Origin: a bacterium
GTDB taxonomy: Bacteria; Babelota; Babeliae; Babelales; GCA-2401785
Assembly (NCBI GenBank): GCA_023249975.1
Contig: JAHFBP010000005.1
Location: 1-64,000, forward strand
Direction: 5' to 3'
DNA: 64,000 nt
The first letter of the stretch is position 1, and each line of letters begins with the position of its first letter. Positions 35,028 through 45,150 of the stretch are shown here, one piece after another. The position numbers and the translations under genes are program-made. The notes below the pieces were generated by a model that was given only the letters and a program-made list of their open reading frames with translations, was not told the origin of the DNA and made no database searches.

Positions 35028-36167
35028 ATGAATTTTATGAAAAAATTAATAGTACTGATTTTAATCACAGGAATATTTACACCAAATGTAAGTATTGCGT
35101 CATCAAATGTAAGCATTGGTAAAACTCCATCGCCTAAATACGTATTTAATTATTTTATGAACCATCCTCTTAATTCGTTTGTAACTGCTCTTGAAATTAG
35201 CAGTATTATTTCGGCATGCAAAACGATATTGTTTAGTAAGACGATATGTAAGGAACATAATACGAATGAGAAGGATACTGCTAAACATCTATATCCTGGT
35301 AATTTCGTAACTCAAGGCCTCCTAACTTTAGCGCTTGAGTGCTGGTTATTCAAACGAACAGTCTTGACGATCAAAACAGAATTCATGTGCAACACAATAC
35401 CTCAGTGTTTTATGTTGAGTCCTAAAACATGTACTTTTGTAAAATTGCCTTTTTACCAAAAGACTGGCTCTTGCGCATTTCACTCAGTATACAATGCCCA
35501 CAGACTTATCAACTACAATGGAGACCTGGGAACTTTGGAAGATTTCTGTGCATTTTGGGGTATTAAGAATATTGCAGCAGAAGGCACACTTAACCCATAT
35601 AACGCATCGGAAGTATTTGCAGCACACTTATTTCCCCATCCAAAAACCTTGATTAAAAATGAATTTCAACACCTTTATATGAATACCAATAATGACAACA
35701 AGCACTTAAGCATTGCGTTAAATCACCTTAAAGAGGGCTTTATGTCTTTTGAAGTTATGCCTACAATTCAAATGTGTAACTCAATGGATAAGGTTTCTTT
35801 TAAAACAGCTGAAGCGATATTGGAAGCTATTATGAATAATAATGAAAATTACTATGAAAATAGTAATCGATTTAATTCTGGCCTTCCCATTGTGGTAAGA
35901 ATAACAACCCATAAAATATGGGGTGACGTTGCTCATGCATTTGTTGTTCGAATGACGCCCATTATAGAAAATGGAAAAGCTGTTTCCGCTCATGCAGAGG
36001 TATTTGATAGCAATGAACATACAAATGATATCAACACGCATTACAAAACAGTAATTGAAAATAACGTTAAATTCCTTACATGGATGCTATGTAACAGACC
36101 ATCAATCAAAGCTGAGTCTATCAACAAAACAGAGGCTCCAGAACCTCTTTCTCTTGCTACCGCATAA
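35028..36167 (+). CDS. Secreted Josephin/papain-fold cysteine protease candidate, second copy
   Basis: 379 residues with a signal peptide (MNFMKKLIVLILITGIF...). FYQKTGSCAFHSVYNAHRL has Gln at 144 and Cys at 149 with the same Q-x4-C-x2-H-x3-N layout as the protein at 18915-19985. The C-terminal part supplies H303 (DVAHAFVVRM) and D327 (EVFDSNEH), 24 residues apart versus 25 in the other protein. The two share little else, suggesting an old family with a conserved catalytic frame. AAGGAG lies before the ATG, and a terminator follows the gene. Confidence 0.6.
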   Translation: MNFMKKLIVLILITGIFTPNVSIASSNVSIGKTPSPKYVFNYFMNHPLNSFVTALEISSIISACKTILFSKTICKEHNTNEKDTAKHLYPGNFVTQGLLTLALECWLFKRTVLTIKTEFMCNTIPQCFMLSPKTCTFVKLPFYQKTGSCAFHSVYNAHRLINYNGDLGTLEDFCAFWGIKNIAAEGTLNPYNASEVFAAHLFPHPKTLIKNEFQHLYMNTNNDNKHLSIALNHLKEGFMSFEVMPTIQMCNSMDKVSFKTAEAILEAIMNNNENYYENSNRFNSGLPIVVRITTHKIWGDVAHAFVVRMTPIIENGKAVSAHAEVFDSNEHTNDINTHYKTVIENNVKFLTWMLCNRPSIKAESINKTEAPEPLSLATA

Positions 36168-36188
36168 TATAAAAACTCACTACTTTTC

Positions 36189-36220
36189 AAAAGGACTCTC
36201 AAATAGAGGGTCCTTTTTTT
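36189..36220 (+). terminator. Rho-independent terminator
   Basis: AAAAGGACTCTC and GAGGGTCCTTTT pair around a 5-base loop, followed by a run of T. It ends the protease gene and touches the stop of the convergent transporter gene. Confidence 0.85.
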
Positions 36221-37130
36221 ATGCCTTTGAGCCAGTTTCTTCAAGATAAAAGAGTCTCAATCCGGCAAGAAGTAATATAAATCCGATGATGTAGTGCGTA
36301 TGAATCGTCTCGCCCATGAAGAAATAGGCATAGAATGCTCCAAAGATGGGGCAGGTGAATCCGGCAAAAGACAAGAAGGTTGCAGTAAAGCGGCGCAGCA
36401 ACATGCCGTACATCGTAAATCCAATGATATTGGACAACAAAATGGACATGGCCATGTAGCCAAAAAAGTGTGGCGTGCTGTGAATCGGCCAGACCGGGTT
36501 GTAATAATATTCAATGCCATACGTTCCCAGGCTCAGCAATCCACCAATGAGCATTGCAATGCCATTGATCAAAATGAGCGAATAACCTTTATGCATTAAA
36601 TCTTTGATAATAAACCAAGCATAGGTCGAAGCGCAGATCCCTGCAAACAACATAACTTCGTAGTGCGATATGGAAAAAAGGTTTACAGCACAGGCATCTG
36701 CACCAATAATGTCACTCGATCCGCTGAAAATAATAGGAATCATCCCGACACAACCAATTATCAGACCCATAATTTTGCGCCAGCCCAAATGTTCCGAGAA
36801 TATTTTGTAGCCCAAAAAAGCACTGATAAACGGTGCGAATGAATACATCAAATTAGTTTTGATCGATGGAATGTGTCGCAATGCCCAGAATTCGAGAATA
36901 AACCCGAGATAAATGGCGTACAATGCCACGCGCAAGAAGATGGCAATATCTTCGCGTTTGATCACAAATTTTGCATGATCGGTAATCCATTGGTATCCCA
37001 ACAAAAGGATACCCGAGATTATCATGCGTACAGCGATGAGGAATATTGACGACGTGGTGTAAGCCAGGGCCATTTTACCAATAGGAAAGGTGGCGGCAAA
37101 TATGGCATACATTAATAAAACAAATATCAT
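36219..37130 (-). CDS. DMT-superfamily (EamA) transporter
   Basis: 303 residues, about ten membrane helices, with two EamA halves. The first begins MYAIFAATFPIGKMALAYT with a conserved AVRMIISG segment. The second has TPHFFGYMAMSILLSNIIGF and LSFAGFTCPIFGAFYAYFFMGETI, typical of the C-terminal repeat. Likely exchanges a metabolite with the host cytoplasm; the substrate cannot be assigned. Confidence 0.88.
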   Translation of the reverse strand: MIFVLLMYAIFAATFPIGKMALAYTTSSIFLIAVRMIISGILLLGYQWITDHAKFVIKREDIAIFLRVALYAIYLGFILEFWALRHIPSIKTNLMYSFAPFISAFLGYKIFSEHLGWRKIMGLIIGCVGMIPIIFSGSSDIIGADACAVNLFSISHYEVMLFAGICASTYAWFIIKDLMHKGYSLILINGIAMLIGGLLSLGTYGIEYYYNPVWPIHSTPHFFGYMAMSILLSNIIGFTMYGMLLRRFTATFLSFAGFTCPIFGAFYAYFFMGETIHTHYIIGFILLLAGLRLFYLEETGSKA

Positions 37131-37158
37131 GGCCCGCCTTATTTAAGAATGCATGCAC

Positions 37159-37353
37159 TTATTTTTTATCGGCAAGCAATACCTTAATTTCTCGTAATTC
37201 AAGAAGAATTTCCTTATTAATTGCAGTAACTTCAGAAATGTTACTTGCAAGATTGTAAGCATTTTTCATTCGAGGATAAAACATCCATAATCCACAGATT
37301 ATTATTGCTACTAATATAGTTAATCCACTTATTTTCTCAAATAGAGTTTTCAT
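37159..37353 (-). CDS. Small single-pass membrane protein
   Basis: 64 residues: one membrane helix (about ISGLTILVAIIICGLWMFY) and a C-terminal helical tail rich in Glu and Lys. GAGGA, seven bases before the ATG, supports translation. It lies between ymdB and the transporter gene in the same direction. Unknown function. Confidence 0.6.
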   Translation of the reverse strand: MKTLFEKISGLTILVAIIICGLWMFYPRMKNAYNLASNISEVTAINKEILLELREIKVLLADKK

Positions 37354-37378
37354 CGTATTTCCTCAAATATAGTTTTTG

Positions 37379-38191
37379 CTAAATATCCAGTGCTTCTTCA
37401 TCAATAATTTGGAACCGCTTGATCGAAACAGCTTTGCCCGTTTCGGTATCAGCTTCAATAATCACACCATTGAGCATGAATGGTGGCTCGGTACACACAT
37501 CAAACTTGGCAGGCATTTGATTTAAGAACTTTTGAATAATGATTTCTTTTTTCATACCAAGGCATGAATTGATTGATCCACCGCATCCCAGATCACTGAT
37601 AAACGCCGTCCCGCCTGGCAACACGCGTTCGTCAGCAGTTTGAACATGAGTGTGCGTTCCGACCATTCCGGTAATTTTACCATCAAGATAAAAACTCAAA
37701 GCATGTTTTTCTGAACTTGCTTCGGCATGAAAATCCAAAAAGATTAGATTTGTTTGTGATTTGATCACTGGTAAAATTGAATCAATTGCCCTGAACGGAC
37801 ATTCCATGTTTTCACGAAAAAATACACGCCCAAGAGCATTGATCACCGCAATTTTTGTGCCTTTGATATCTGCAAACACATATCCTTTGCCAGGAGTGAA
37901 GTTGGGATAATTCAAAGGACGCAAAAGTTTTGGCTTGGTGGCAATATACCCAACGATTTCGCGCTGATCCCAAATGTGATTACCCGTGGTAATGACATCC
38001 ACACCTAGTTCGAAAAAATCATCGGCAACTTTTGGAGAAATGCCACGGCCATTATTGGCAGAGTTTTCACCATTGAGAATTACGCCATCAATATTGTTTT
38101 CGCGACGCAAATGAGGCAGCCACTTGCGAACAAGCAGCTGACCCGGTTTACCTACAACGTCACCTATAAAAAGTAGTCGTAATTTACTCAT
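37379..38191 (-). CDS. ymdB: YmdB-family metallophosphoesterase
   Basis: 270 residues. LRLLFIGDVVGKPG, ILNGENSANNGRG and ITTGNHIWDQ are the metal-binding motifs of the TIGR00282 family, cyclic-nucleotide phosphodiesterases studied as YmdB in Bacillus. GTHTHVQTADE carries further metal ligands. It lies 24 bp after rny, the usual order, which suggests a shared role in RNA turnover or signalling. Confidence 0.93.
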   Translation of the reverse strand: MSKLRLLFIGDVVGKPGQLLVRKWLPHLRRENNIDGVILNGENSANNGRGISPKVADDFFELGVDVITTGNHIWDQREIVGYIATKPKLLRPLNYPNFTPGKGYVFADIKGTKIAVINALGRVFFRENMECPFRAIDSILPVIKSQTNLIFLDFHAEASSEKHALSFYLDGKITGMVGTHTHVQTADERVLPGGTAFISDLGCGGSINSCLGMKKEIIIQKFLNQMPAKFDVCTEPPFMLNGVIIEADTETGKAVSIKRFQIIDEEALDI

Positions 38192-38215
38192 TTGTTAAAA
38201 ACTCTTTTATGTTAT

Positions 38216-39760
38216 TTATTTTGCATACTCAATACTGCGCTTTTCACGAATCACATTAACTTTAATCTGACCCGGGAAGCTCAATTCTTTTTCTATTCGA
38301 TCGGCAATGTCACGCGCAAGAATAGCTGATTTTTCATCATCCATAGTTGACTCATCCACGATGATGCGCAATTCACGGCCCGCTTGCAACGCATAAGCTT
38401 TTTTGACCCCTGGAAAATGCTCAGTAATTTCTTCGAGCTTCTCAAGTCGCTTGATGTAATTGGTCAATGTTTCTTTGCGAGCACCAGGACGTGATGCAGA
38501 AATTGCATCAGCAAGATGGGTAATAATTGCATAAATTGAAGTTGGTGCCACTTCTTCATGGTGAGCTGCAATAGCATTGACCACAATTGGATCTTCGCCA
38601 TATTTTTTAGCAAGATCAGCACCAATTTGAGCGTGAGGCCCGTCAACTTCAGCCGATACTGCTTTACCAATATCATGCAAAAGACCGCAGCGTGCCGCAA
38701 TGTTGCCACTCAGACCAAGTTCACTGGCAATCATGCGTGCAAGAAAACCAACTTCTTTGGCGTGTTCAAGCACATTTTGCGAATAACTGGTTCTGAAATG
38801 CAACTTACCCAGTAACTTGATCAATTCGCGATGCATGCCCACAAAATCAAACTCAAGAACGGTTTGTTGGCCCATTTCTTCGATAATTGCTTCAACTTCG
38901 GCATTACACTCTTCAGCTGTTTCTTCAATTCGTGTCGGATTAATTCGACCATCTTGAATTAACTTGAGCAATGTTCTGCGTGCAACTTCACGTCGAATTG
39001 GATTGAAACCAGAAATAGAAATGATTTCTGGGGCTTCGCCAATGACAAATTCCATGCCCGTAGCCATCTCAAGTGATTTGATATTGCGACCTTCTTTACC
39101 AATAATGCGCCCCTTCATCTCTTCATTCGGAAGTTGAACGATGCTTGATGAATGAAAAATTACCTGTTCTGGTAAATAACGCTGCATAGCTGTGGCAAGA
39201 ATTTCGATGCTTTTTTCTTTGGCGGTCAAACGTGTTTCTTCAACAACTTTAGCAACCCACTTTTGCGTTTCGTGCTTAACTTCACTTTGGAGTGAATCAA
39301 ACAAAACACGCTTGGCATCGTCACGCTTCATTTCTGAAATTTGTTCAAGTTTAAGAATTAAAGTTTCGTATACTTTTTTGACACGAATTTCGTCTGCCGT
39401 AGTGTTATCAAGTTTTTTGGCAACTTCGCGTTCGCGTTGTTGAACCTCACGACGTAAAGACTCAAGTTCGCCTTCGCGGCGCTCAATCGCTTCTTTGCGT
39501 TGTTGATAACGTTGATCAAGCTTTTGAAGCTCTACTTGTGCTTTGTTTTTTTCAACTTCGAATTCGTTACGTTTTTTGGCAAGCTTGAGTGAAACTTCGC
39601 TCGATTCACGATTAATTTTATCTTCGATTTCTTTTAATCGATTACGCGAAACTTGTTCTGCACGAAGGGAGAGTCCTTTTTTCCACGAAAGGAAAAAATA
39701 GATGCATGCGCCTCCTGCAGCGATTCCAGAAATGAATTCTGGGCTCATCAGATTAAACAT
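38216..39760 (-). CDS. rny: Ribonuclease Y
   Basis: About 514 residues from the ATG at 39760 (MFNLMSPEF), just before an N-terminal membrane anchor. A long coiled coil (about 35-190) is followed by a KH domain (MKGRIIGKEGRNIKSLEMAT) and an HD domain (RCGLLHDIGKAV, AIAAHHEEV). This membrane-bound endonuclease starts mRNA decay. An upstream in-frame start at 39793 would add eleven polar residues before the anchor. Confidence 0.95.
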   Translation of the reverse strand: MFNLMSPEFISGIAAGGACIYFFLSWKKGLSLRAEQVSRNRLKEIEDKINRESSEVSLKLAKKRNEFEVEKNKAQVELQKLDQRYQQRKEAIERREGELESLRREVQQREREVAKKLDNTTADEIRVKKVYETLILKLEQISEMKRDDAKRVLFDSLQSEVKHETQKWVAKVVEETRLTAKEKSIEILATAMQRYLPEQVIFHSSSIVQLPNEEMKGRIIGKEGRNIKSLEMATGMEFVIGEAPEIISISGFNPIRREVARRTLLKLIQDGRINPTRIEETAEECNAEVEAIIEEMGQQTVLEFDFVGMHRELIKLLGKLHFRTSYSQNVLEHAKEVGFLARMIASELGLSGNIAARCGLLHDIGKAVSAEVDGPHAQIGADLAKKYGEDPIVVNAIAAHHEEVAPTSIYAIITHLADAISASRPGARKETLTNYIKRLEKLEEITEHFPGVKKAYALQAGRELRIIVDESTMDDEKSAILARDIADRIEKELSFPGQIKVNVIREKRSIEYAK

Positions 39761-39900
39761 ATTTTTCTCTTTCAAAGAATGTGGGTACCACACTCTTGCT
39801 CAAAATGTCACATAAAATCACGTACCACACAACAATAGTGCAGTCACGACATGGCCCACTTTGACGAAAGAAAACTGGCACTCTTTGCAAAGCGGTATGA

Positions 39901-40188
39901 TTACAACGAATCCAAAGATTGTGCTTCGCTCTGGGCTATCGAATCAAGCAAACCTGAAATTCGATCATCCGTGAGAGATTGCTCTTTTTGAATCTTCGTC
40001 AAATCAGCTGCAATTTTTAGTGCAGCAAGTAATGCATGATGAAGTTGAAGTTGTGTACTCACACCGTGAAACTGATCATTCACCATAGCCGCAGCTGCAG
40101 TTATCAGATCTTCATTTTCGGTTGTTGAGATTTGATATTCTTTATCTCCAAGCTTCACACGCAAAGAACGTGGCTTACGCTCTTCCAT
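39901..40188 (-). CDS. ZapA-like cell-division protein
   Basis: 95 residues. SLRVKLGDKEYQISTTENEDLITAAA and the helix that follows match the ZapA family (family: v.I.g..Y.i....eeyl..lA), which promotes FtsZ ring assembly. The C-terminal part is coiled-coil. It starts 3 bp after the preceding coiled-coil gene, so the two are probably coupled. Confidence 0.7.
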   Translation of the reverse strand: MEERKPRSLRVKLGDKEYQISTTENEDLITAAAAMVNDQFHGVSTQLQLHHALLAALKIAADLTKIQKEQSLTDDRISGLLDSIAQSEAQSLDSL

Positions 40189-40191
40189 TTA

Positions 40192-40455
40192 TTACCATAC
40201 CTCTTTAGAAGGTGCTTGCCCCTCGATTGATGAAAGCATACCCAAGAGATCATTGATCACATGCTTGGTTTCATCTTTCTCACACGAAAGCTGATTGGCT
40301 TTTTGCTCTTGCTCTTTAAGACAAGCGGAAAGTAGCGCATTTTCTTCGCGCAACTGGTCGTTGTCTTTGGCAAGGCATATAAGTTTTTTTTCACGCTCTT
40401 GTGCACTAGAAACTAATACTCGAACTCTTTTTTCAAGTTCTGCAAGATGATCCAT
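40192..40455 (-). CDS. Short coiled-coil protein (ZapB-like)
   Basis: 87 residues, almost entirely heptad-patterned (MDHLAELEKRVRVLV, then long charged helices). Its position directly upstream of a ZapA-like gene suggests a division role; the sequence itself does not prove family membership. The 158 bp between it and rplT contain a possible hairpin (GGCTTGA with TCAAGCC). Confidence 0.6.
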   Translation of the reverse strand: MDHLAELEKRVRVLVSSAQEREKKLICLAKDNDQLREENALLSACLKEQEQKANQLSCEKDETKHVINDLLGMLSSIEGQAPSKEVW

Positions 40456-40613
40456 GAAACTCCCCTTTCACCAACAAAATTCATATTTCTGGTGAGTGGC
40501 TTGAACTATATTGCAAGATCAAGCCCTATCCAGTGAGAGACATTTACACGTCAGTCACTTTCGCCAGATAGCGATGTTATCCTATCATGACGCAGTTTTG
40601 GGGTTCAACCCTT

Positions 40614-40961
40614 TTACGCTTTTGCAAAATTTACAATAGCATCAAATGTCTGTGAATCAAGCACTGCAAGCTGGCCAAGCATCTTTCTGTTCAACTCAAT
40701 ATTTTTCAATTTAAGTTTGTGAATGAAAGTGCTGTATGAAAGTCCAAGTGGACGAACGGCTGCGTTAATACGTGTAATAAACAAGCTACGGAAGTCGCGC
40801 TTACGATGTTTACGACCTACGAATGCATAAGCCATTGCGCGCAAAAGAGTTTCTTTTGCTTTACGGAAGGCGTTCTTACGAATCCCCCAGAATCCTTTAG
40901 TTTGTTTTAAGAGTCTTTTATGACGCTGTCTTGTGGTTACCCCACCTTTAATGCGGCTCAT
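40614..40961 (-). CDS. rplT: 50S ribosomal protein L20
   Basis: 115 residues. MSRIKGGVTTRQRHKRLLK, GFWGIRKNAFRKAKETLLRA and RDFRSLFITRINAAVRPLG are L20 signatures. An early 23S rRNA-binding assembly protein. It is third in the infC-rpmI-rplT order. Confidence 0.97.
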   Translation of the reverse strand: MSRIKGGVTTRQRHKRLLKQTKGFWGIRKNAFRKAKETLLRAMAYAFVGRKHRKRDFRSLFITRINAAVRPLGLSYSTFIHKLKLKNIELNRKMLGQLAVLDSQTFDAIVNFAKA

Positions 40962-40988
40962 TGTAGTATCCTTTAATTAATTATGTTC

Positions 40989-41186
40989 TTACTGATTAAC
41001 AATCAAACGTGATATGCGAGCTTCATCAGCCGTTGAAAGATAAATACCGCGACGAAGATTACGGTTTTTATTACCATTCTTTGACCATGAATGGTGGCGG
41101 TGATTAGCTTTTGCGCACTTAACTTTTCCGGCAGCGTTTTTACGAAAGCGCTTTTTTGATCCTGAATGTGTTTTCATTTTTGGCAT
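40989..41186 (-). CDS. rpmI: 50S ribosomal protein L35
   Basis: 65 residues. MPKMKTHSGSKKRFRKNAAG and KCAKANHRHHSWSKN are typical of L35. It lies 27 bp upstream of rplT. A dispersed repeat separates it from infC. Confidence 0.97.
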   Translation of the reverse strand: MPKMKTHSGSKKRFRKNAAGKVKCAKANHRHHSWSKNGNKNRNLRRGIYLSTADEARISRLIVNQ

Positions 41187-41225
41187 AATATTTAACCCTT
41201 GTTGTTACTAATTTGGACACGCGCT

Positions 41226-41250
41226 CGCCATAGCCTTAGCGACGGCGGGA
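41226..41250. repeat. Dispersed CGCCATAGCC repeat between infC and rpmI
   Basis: CGCCATAGCCTTAGCGACGG with flanks is a copy, with one base change, of the element at 23226-23250 and 46818-46843. It can form a short hairpin and sits inside an otherwise conserved ribosomal operon. Confidence 0.7.
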
Positions 41251-41263
41251 TGTCAATGTACTT

Positions 41264-41824
41264 TTATTTATGATCTTTTAAATAAACAATCTTTGACCAC
41301 ATTGGAATCCCACGAGATTCGCCTTCTTCCAAGAGTTGCCCCATTTCGAGTTTCTCAAGGTCGTTGTGGATCTTTGCAAAAAGTTCTGGACCAATTTTGT
41401 CCATCATGCCGATTTCTCGGCCACGGAACTGAACCGTAAACTTTACGCGTTTTCCTTCCTCAAGGAACTTTTTGGCCTGGCTTATGCGTAACTTATAGTC
41501 ACCTTCACCAATACAAGGCCGCAATTTAAGTTCTTTGATTTGGATAACTTTTTGCTTTTTCTTAGCTTCACCTTGTTGTTTCTTTTTTTCGTACAAAAAC
41601 TTACCAAAGTTCATTATCTTTGCGATAACTACGCCTTCAGCTTCTCCAATTTGTACCAAATCAAGCTGCTCGCTTTGAGCAACATCAAGTGCCTCATCGA
41701 GAGAAACCGTTCCTCGGTTGCCCCCATCGCTACCAATCAGGCGAACTTCCGCTGCCTTGATGTCTTCATTGATAGCATATCCACTATTTGGGACTGTTTT
41801 TGTTTTGCCTTGCCTGCGTATCAC
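41264..41824 (-). CDS. infC: Translation initiation factor IF-3
   Basis: 186 residues. The N-domain has [28 protein letters not shown]. The C-domain has [18 protein letters not shown] and [26 protein letters not shown]. It begins at a GTG whose last two bases fall in the recA TGA (GTGA overlap), with AGGAG upstream; many infC genes instead start at AUU for autoregulation. The recA-infC overlap is an unusual arrangement. Confidence 0.95.
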   Translation of the reverse strand: MIRRQGKTKTVPNSGYAINEDIKAAEVRLIGSDGGNRGTVSLDEALDVAQSEQLDLVQIGEAEGVVIAKIMNFGKFLYEKKKQQGEAKKKQKVIQIKELKLRPCIGEGDYKLRISQAKKFLEEGKRVKFTVQFRGREIGMMDKIGPELFAKIHNDLEKLEMGQLLEEGESRGIPMWSKIVYLKDHK

Positions 41825-42873
41825 TTGCTCTCCTGTTTCATCGCGTCTTCTACTTCTTGAGAAAGAGCCGCGAGAAGCTTGCTATCTTCCTTAAGCCTTT
41901 TTACACAATTCTCTCTACCCTGGGCAAAGTTTGTTCCCTTGAGAGAGAACCACGCACCAGCCTGCTGTATGATTTTGTACTTGATCGCAAGATCAAGTAT
42001 TTCAAGGGGGCGTGAAATGCCTTCTCCAAACAAAAGGTCTACTTCAGCTCGCTTGAAAGGTGGCGCAACTTTGTTTTTTACTACTTTAATTGCAACACGA
42101 TTACCGATAGGAATCTCACCACGCTTGAGTGTCGCAATACGGCGCACATCAAGTCGAACTGAAGCATAAAACTTGAGGGCATTACCCCCAGAAGTTGTTT
42201 CATTACTTGCAAATGGCAATGTTCCAATCTTGTTTCTGATTTGATTAATAAAAATCAAAACAGTTTTAGATTTATGCACCGAAGGGGTCAGTTTTCGCAA
42301 AGCTTGTGACATCAATCGTGCCTGTAAACCTACGTGAACGTCACCCATATCACCTTCAAGTTCAGCCTTTGGAACAAGTGCAGCAACCGAATCGATTACT
42401 ACAATATCAACTGCCCCAGAGCGAACAAGTGTTTCGGCAATATCAAGAGCTTGCTCGCCGTTATCAGGCTGAGAGATAATGAGTTTATCAATATCAATAC
42501 CCAATTTACGGCAATACTCAGGATCCATGGCGTGTTCCGCATCAATAAATGCGCACGTTCCACCAATTTTCTGAGATTCAGCTATCGCTTGAAGCGAAAT
42601 TGTTGTTTTTCCAGATGCTTCAGGACCATATATTTCAATAATACGTCCACACGGAAACCCGCCAACCCCGAGCGCATCATTGAGAATCAACGATCCAGTC
42701 GAGATTACCCTAACATCCACCTTAGGTTTTTGCCCAAAAAGCATCACGGCACCGTGCCCAAACTGTTTGTCAATCTGCGCAAAGGCCGCTTCAAGAGCTT
42801 GCTTCTTGTTATTATTTGTTGTTTCTACTTGTTGTTTATTTAAAGTTGTCATATTTGTTCGCAAAGCCCCCAT
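41821..42873 (-). CDS. recA: Recombinase RecA
   Basis: 350 residues if started at the ATG at 42873, just 2 bp after the ppiD stop; an ATG at 42852 would give 343. [21 protein letters not shown], Walker [34 protein letters not shown], Walker [20 protein letters not shown] and [10 protein letters not shown] are all canonical. No LexA-type box is apparent, and the gene seems to depend on ppiD transcription, so SOS regulation is doubtful. Confidence 0.96.
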   Translation of the reverse strand: MGALRTNMTTLNKQQVETTNNNKKQALEAAFAQIDKQFGHGAVMLFGQKPKVDVRVISTGSLILNDALGVGGFPCGRIIEIYGPEASGKTTISLQAIAESQKIGGTCAFIDAEHAMDPEYCRKLGIDIDKLIISQPDNGEQALDIAETLVRSGAVDIVVIDSVAALVPKAELEGDMGDVHVGLQARLMSQALRKLTPSVHKSKTVLIFINQIRNKIGTLPFASNETTSGGNALKFYASVRLDVRRIATLKRGEIPIGNRVAIKVVKNKVAPPFKRAEVDLLFGEGISRPLEILDLAIKYKIIQQAGAWFSLKGTNFAQGRENCVKRLKEDSKLLAALSQEVEDAMKQESK

Positions 42874-42875
42874 GT

Positions 42876-44837
42876 CTATTCGGCGTTATCTCTTGGATGA
42901 ACAATTTCATCATGCTGCATCTCTATTGTAGCACGTCCTCTCATGGAAGCAATAAAGCCCTGTAAGTAATCATCTTCTAGTGTTTTTTGAGTTTCTTGAG
43001 CCTTTTTTGCGTCTTTTGACCCACTTTCGGAAGACTCATCTGCCTCTGAAGAATCATCAGCCCCCTGGGCTTCAAGCAATTGAACCAGGTAAGCGTCATC
43101 CTCATTTTCAAACTTGAGGAGCATTTTTGGGTCATCAAGTACAAATGCCTTGGAAATCAGACCTGGAACTGGTCCGAGGCTTGAAATCTTACCTTCTTTG
43201 TCGATTAAGTCGGTTGTGACATATTTAAGGTTACGGTCTTTGCTCAAATGCTCAAGAGCTGTGGCATCTTGGAAAAATGCCCGACGCATCTCTGCAATAT
43301 CCCCATTTCTGAGTTTGTGAGCTTGGCTCATTACAAAATCAGCGCTCACTTTGTTGGCGATTGATTCAAGCGATGGAATAAAACTTTCTTGTTTGTCGGA
43401 TTGCGCAAACACCACAATTCCATTGCTTGGTTTGTATTCAACATACCCAATAGCTCGCTTGCTATTATTTTCAAAAAGCTTTTCACCGACAGCTTGCTCT
43501 GCTGTTTTAAATTCTGTCATTGAAGCTGGTGTCTTTTTTTCCAAAAGGTTTGTCGTCTGAATTTCAAGGCCTTGTTCTTGTGCATAATCACCAAGAGTTA
43601 TATCACTGCGCTTGATAGATCTGACCAATGATTGAGCATCGCGGCTCATGGCAGAATCAATTTTTCTTTTTTTAAGAGATTTGACAATTTCATCACGAAC
43701 ATCTTCAAGTGGTTTGTAACTGAACGGCTCTTTGTCATCGAGCATAACAATCTCATACCCCTCTTCAGTTTTGAAAAGAGGAGCTAATTGCCGTGAACTG
43801 AGTTGTGCAACTTCTTTTTCAAAGTCAGCATTATGTGTCCCACGAGAGAACGGATCGAGCACGCCGCCTTTTTTTGCAGTTGCACTATCATCAGAATTCT
43901 TTTTGGCAAGTTGCGCAAAGAGTGATGTATCTTCTTTTAATTTGTCATACAATTCTTGAGCTTTTTCGCGAACTTCTGCGTCGTTGTCTTCTGTTGATTT
44001 GAGTAAAATATGTCGCGCTTTAAAAATTGCAGGGATTGTGTAAAGTTCAGCTTTTTTACGATTGTAATAAGTCTCAACTGTTTCATCATCAACAGAAACT
44101 TTTTCGGCATACATATCTGGCGTGAAAATTATATATTGAGCTTTGCGTTTTTCTGACACACGATATTTTTCACAATGTTCGTTGTAGTACTCTTGCAATT
44201 GTGCATCGTCAAAATCTTCTGCTTCAATTCGTGCTTGATAATCACTGAGAGGAATACGCACAATCCCAAATGATTTTTTAACATCATTCGATTGCAACTC
44301 TCTTGCAAATTGAGGTTGATACGCAGAAAGCTTGACAGCATCTGTCAAAAGATTACGCATAACTTCGCTGCGTTTTTTTTCTTCAAACTCTGCTGGCTTC
44401 ATACCCATTTGATTCAACCATGTTTGATAAATATGCATATCAACACGACCATTTTGATCAAAAATTTCTTTCGGCAGGGTCTTTGCAATCTCTTCGTTGA
44501 CAACATCGTCATTAAGACTAAGGCCCAAATGTTTGCTCGCCTGGTCCAACATTATTTCTGAAACACATCCCTCAAAAATAGTGCTTGGGTCAACTTTAAT
44601 ATCAAAATTAAATCCGTATTGTTGGTTGAGATATTGATAATATCTACGCATATCATTTAATTTTTTTTGATACTCATCAACATACAATTCTGTACCATTA
44701 ATTTTTGCTAGAACCGGAACGCCTGGCCGATTAGAGCGTGAGAATTTGCCAAAACCCATGCCGCCTATCAGACCCACAAATACAATGACCCACAAAACTT
44801 TTGAATTCTTCATATCTCTTCGTAGTGTACTGATCAT
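42876..44837 (-). CDS. ppiD: SurA/PpiD-type peptidyl-prolyl isomerase
   Basis: 653 residues. One N-terminal membrane anchor ([17 protein letters not shown]) precedes a SurA_N-like chaperone region ([18 protein letters not shown]). The parvulin domain (about residues 262-370) has [29 protein letters not shown] and [17 protein letters not shown]. It helps fold exported proteins, fitting a cell that exports many. GAGGG precedes the ATG. Confidence 0.85.
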   Translation of the reverse strand: MISTLRRDMKNSKVLWVIVFVGLIGGMGFGKFSRSNRPGVPVLAKINGTELYVDEYQKKLNDMRRYYQYLNQQYGFNFDIKVDPSTIFEGCVSEIMLDQASKHLGLSLNDDVVNEEIAKTLPKEIFDQNGRVDMHIYQTWLNQMGMKPAEFEEKKRSEVMRNLLTDAVKLSAYQPQFARELQSNDVKKSFGIVRIPLSDYQARIEAEDFDDAQLQEYYNEHCEKYRVSEKRKAQYIIFTPDMYAEKVSVDDETVETYYNRKKAELYTIPAIFKARHILLKSTEDNDAEVREKAQELYDKLKEDTSLFAQLAKKNSDDSATAKKGGVLDPFSRGTHNADFEKEVAQLSSRQLAPLFKTEEGYEIVMLDDKEPFSYKPLEDVRDEIVKSLKKRKIDSAMSRDAQSLVRSIKRSDITLGDYAQEQGLEIQTTNLLEKKTPASMTEFKTAEQAVGEKLFENNSKRAIGYVEYKPSNGIVVFAQSDKQESFIPSLESIANKVSADFVMSQAHKLRNGDIAEMRRAFFQDATALEHLSKDRNLKYVTTDLIDKEGKISSLGPVPGLISKAFVLDDPKMLLKFENEDDAYLVQLLEAQGADDSSEADESSESGSKDAKKAQETQKTLEDDYLQGFIASMRGRATIEMQHDEIVHPRDNAE

Positions 44838-45150
44838 GTCGACCCTCTTCCTGATGAAGCAACGGACAAACTAATGAATGCTCTTTAGTAGCAATTCTGC
44901 CCCTAGTATAAAGTATTTTTTATTATACGAACAGTGGAGTATTTTTACATTATTGCGTTTTTCTACCCAAGCTTATATCATGCGGCCAAATGAGTAGCTT
45001 TTGGCAAAGGGCTTCAAAAATGACTCGTGGTAAAAACTTAACACATATGGACTTTTGATACGAAGCGCACTAGAAACATGCAGCTGGGCTCATTTTTGAA
45101 ACACATCGCTCTTATATAGCTCCCAGTGCTGCTTTGCGTCAAAAGCCAAT
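44838..45150. other. 313-bp gene-free stretch between miaA and ppiD
   Basis: Contains the ppiD promoter region (AT-rich, with minus-strand TATAAT and TATACT near 44905-44930) and a candidate structured RNA (next entry). No supported open frame. Confidence 0.6.
44997..45146 (-). ncRNA. Candidate structured RNA downstream of miaA
   Basis: On the minus strand GGCTTTTGACGCAAAG (45131-45146) pairs, with small bulges, with CTTTGCCAAAAGCT (44997-45010). Inside it, TTCAAAAATGA (45090-45100) pairs perfectly with 45013-45023. The result is a rod of about 150 nt with an asymmetric internal loop and a large apical loop. Size and shape recall 6S RNA, but no conserved sequence confirms this, and a complex 3' UTR is equally possible. 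Confidence 0.3.

Noticed and set aside
41800-41850. AUU-start autoregulation of infC
   Set aside because: The frame starts at GTG overlapping the recA stop with AGGAG upstream; no ATT is positioned as a start.
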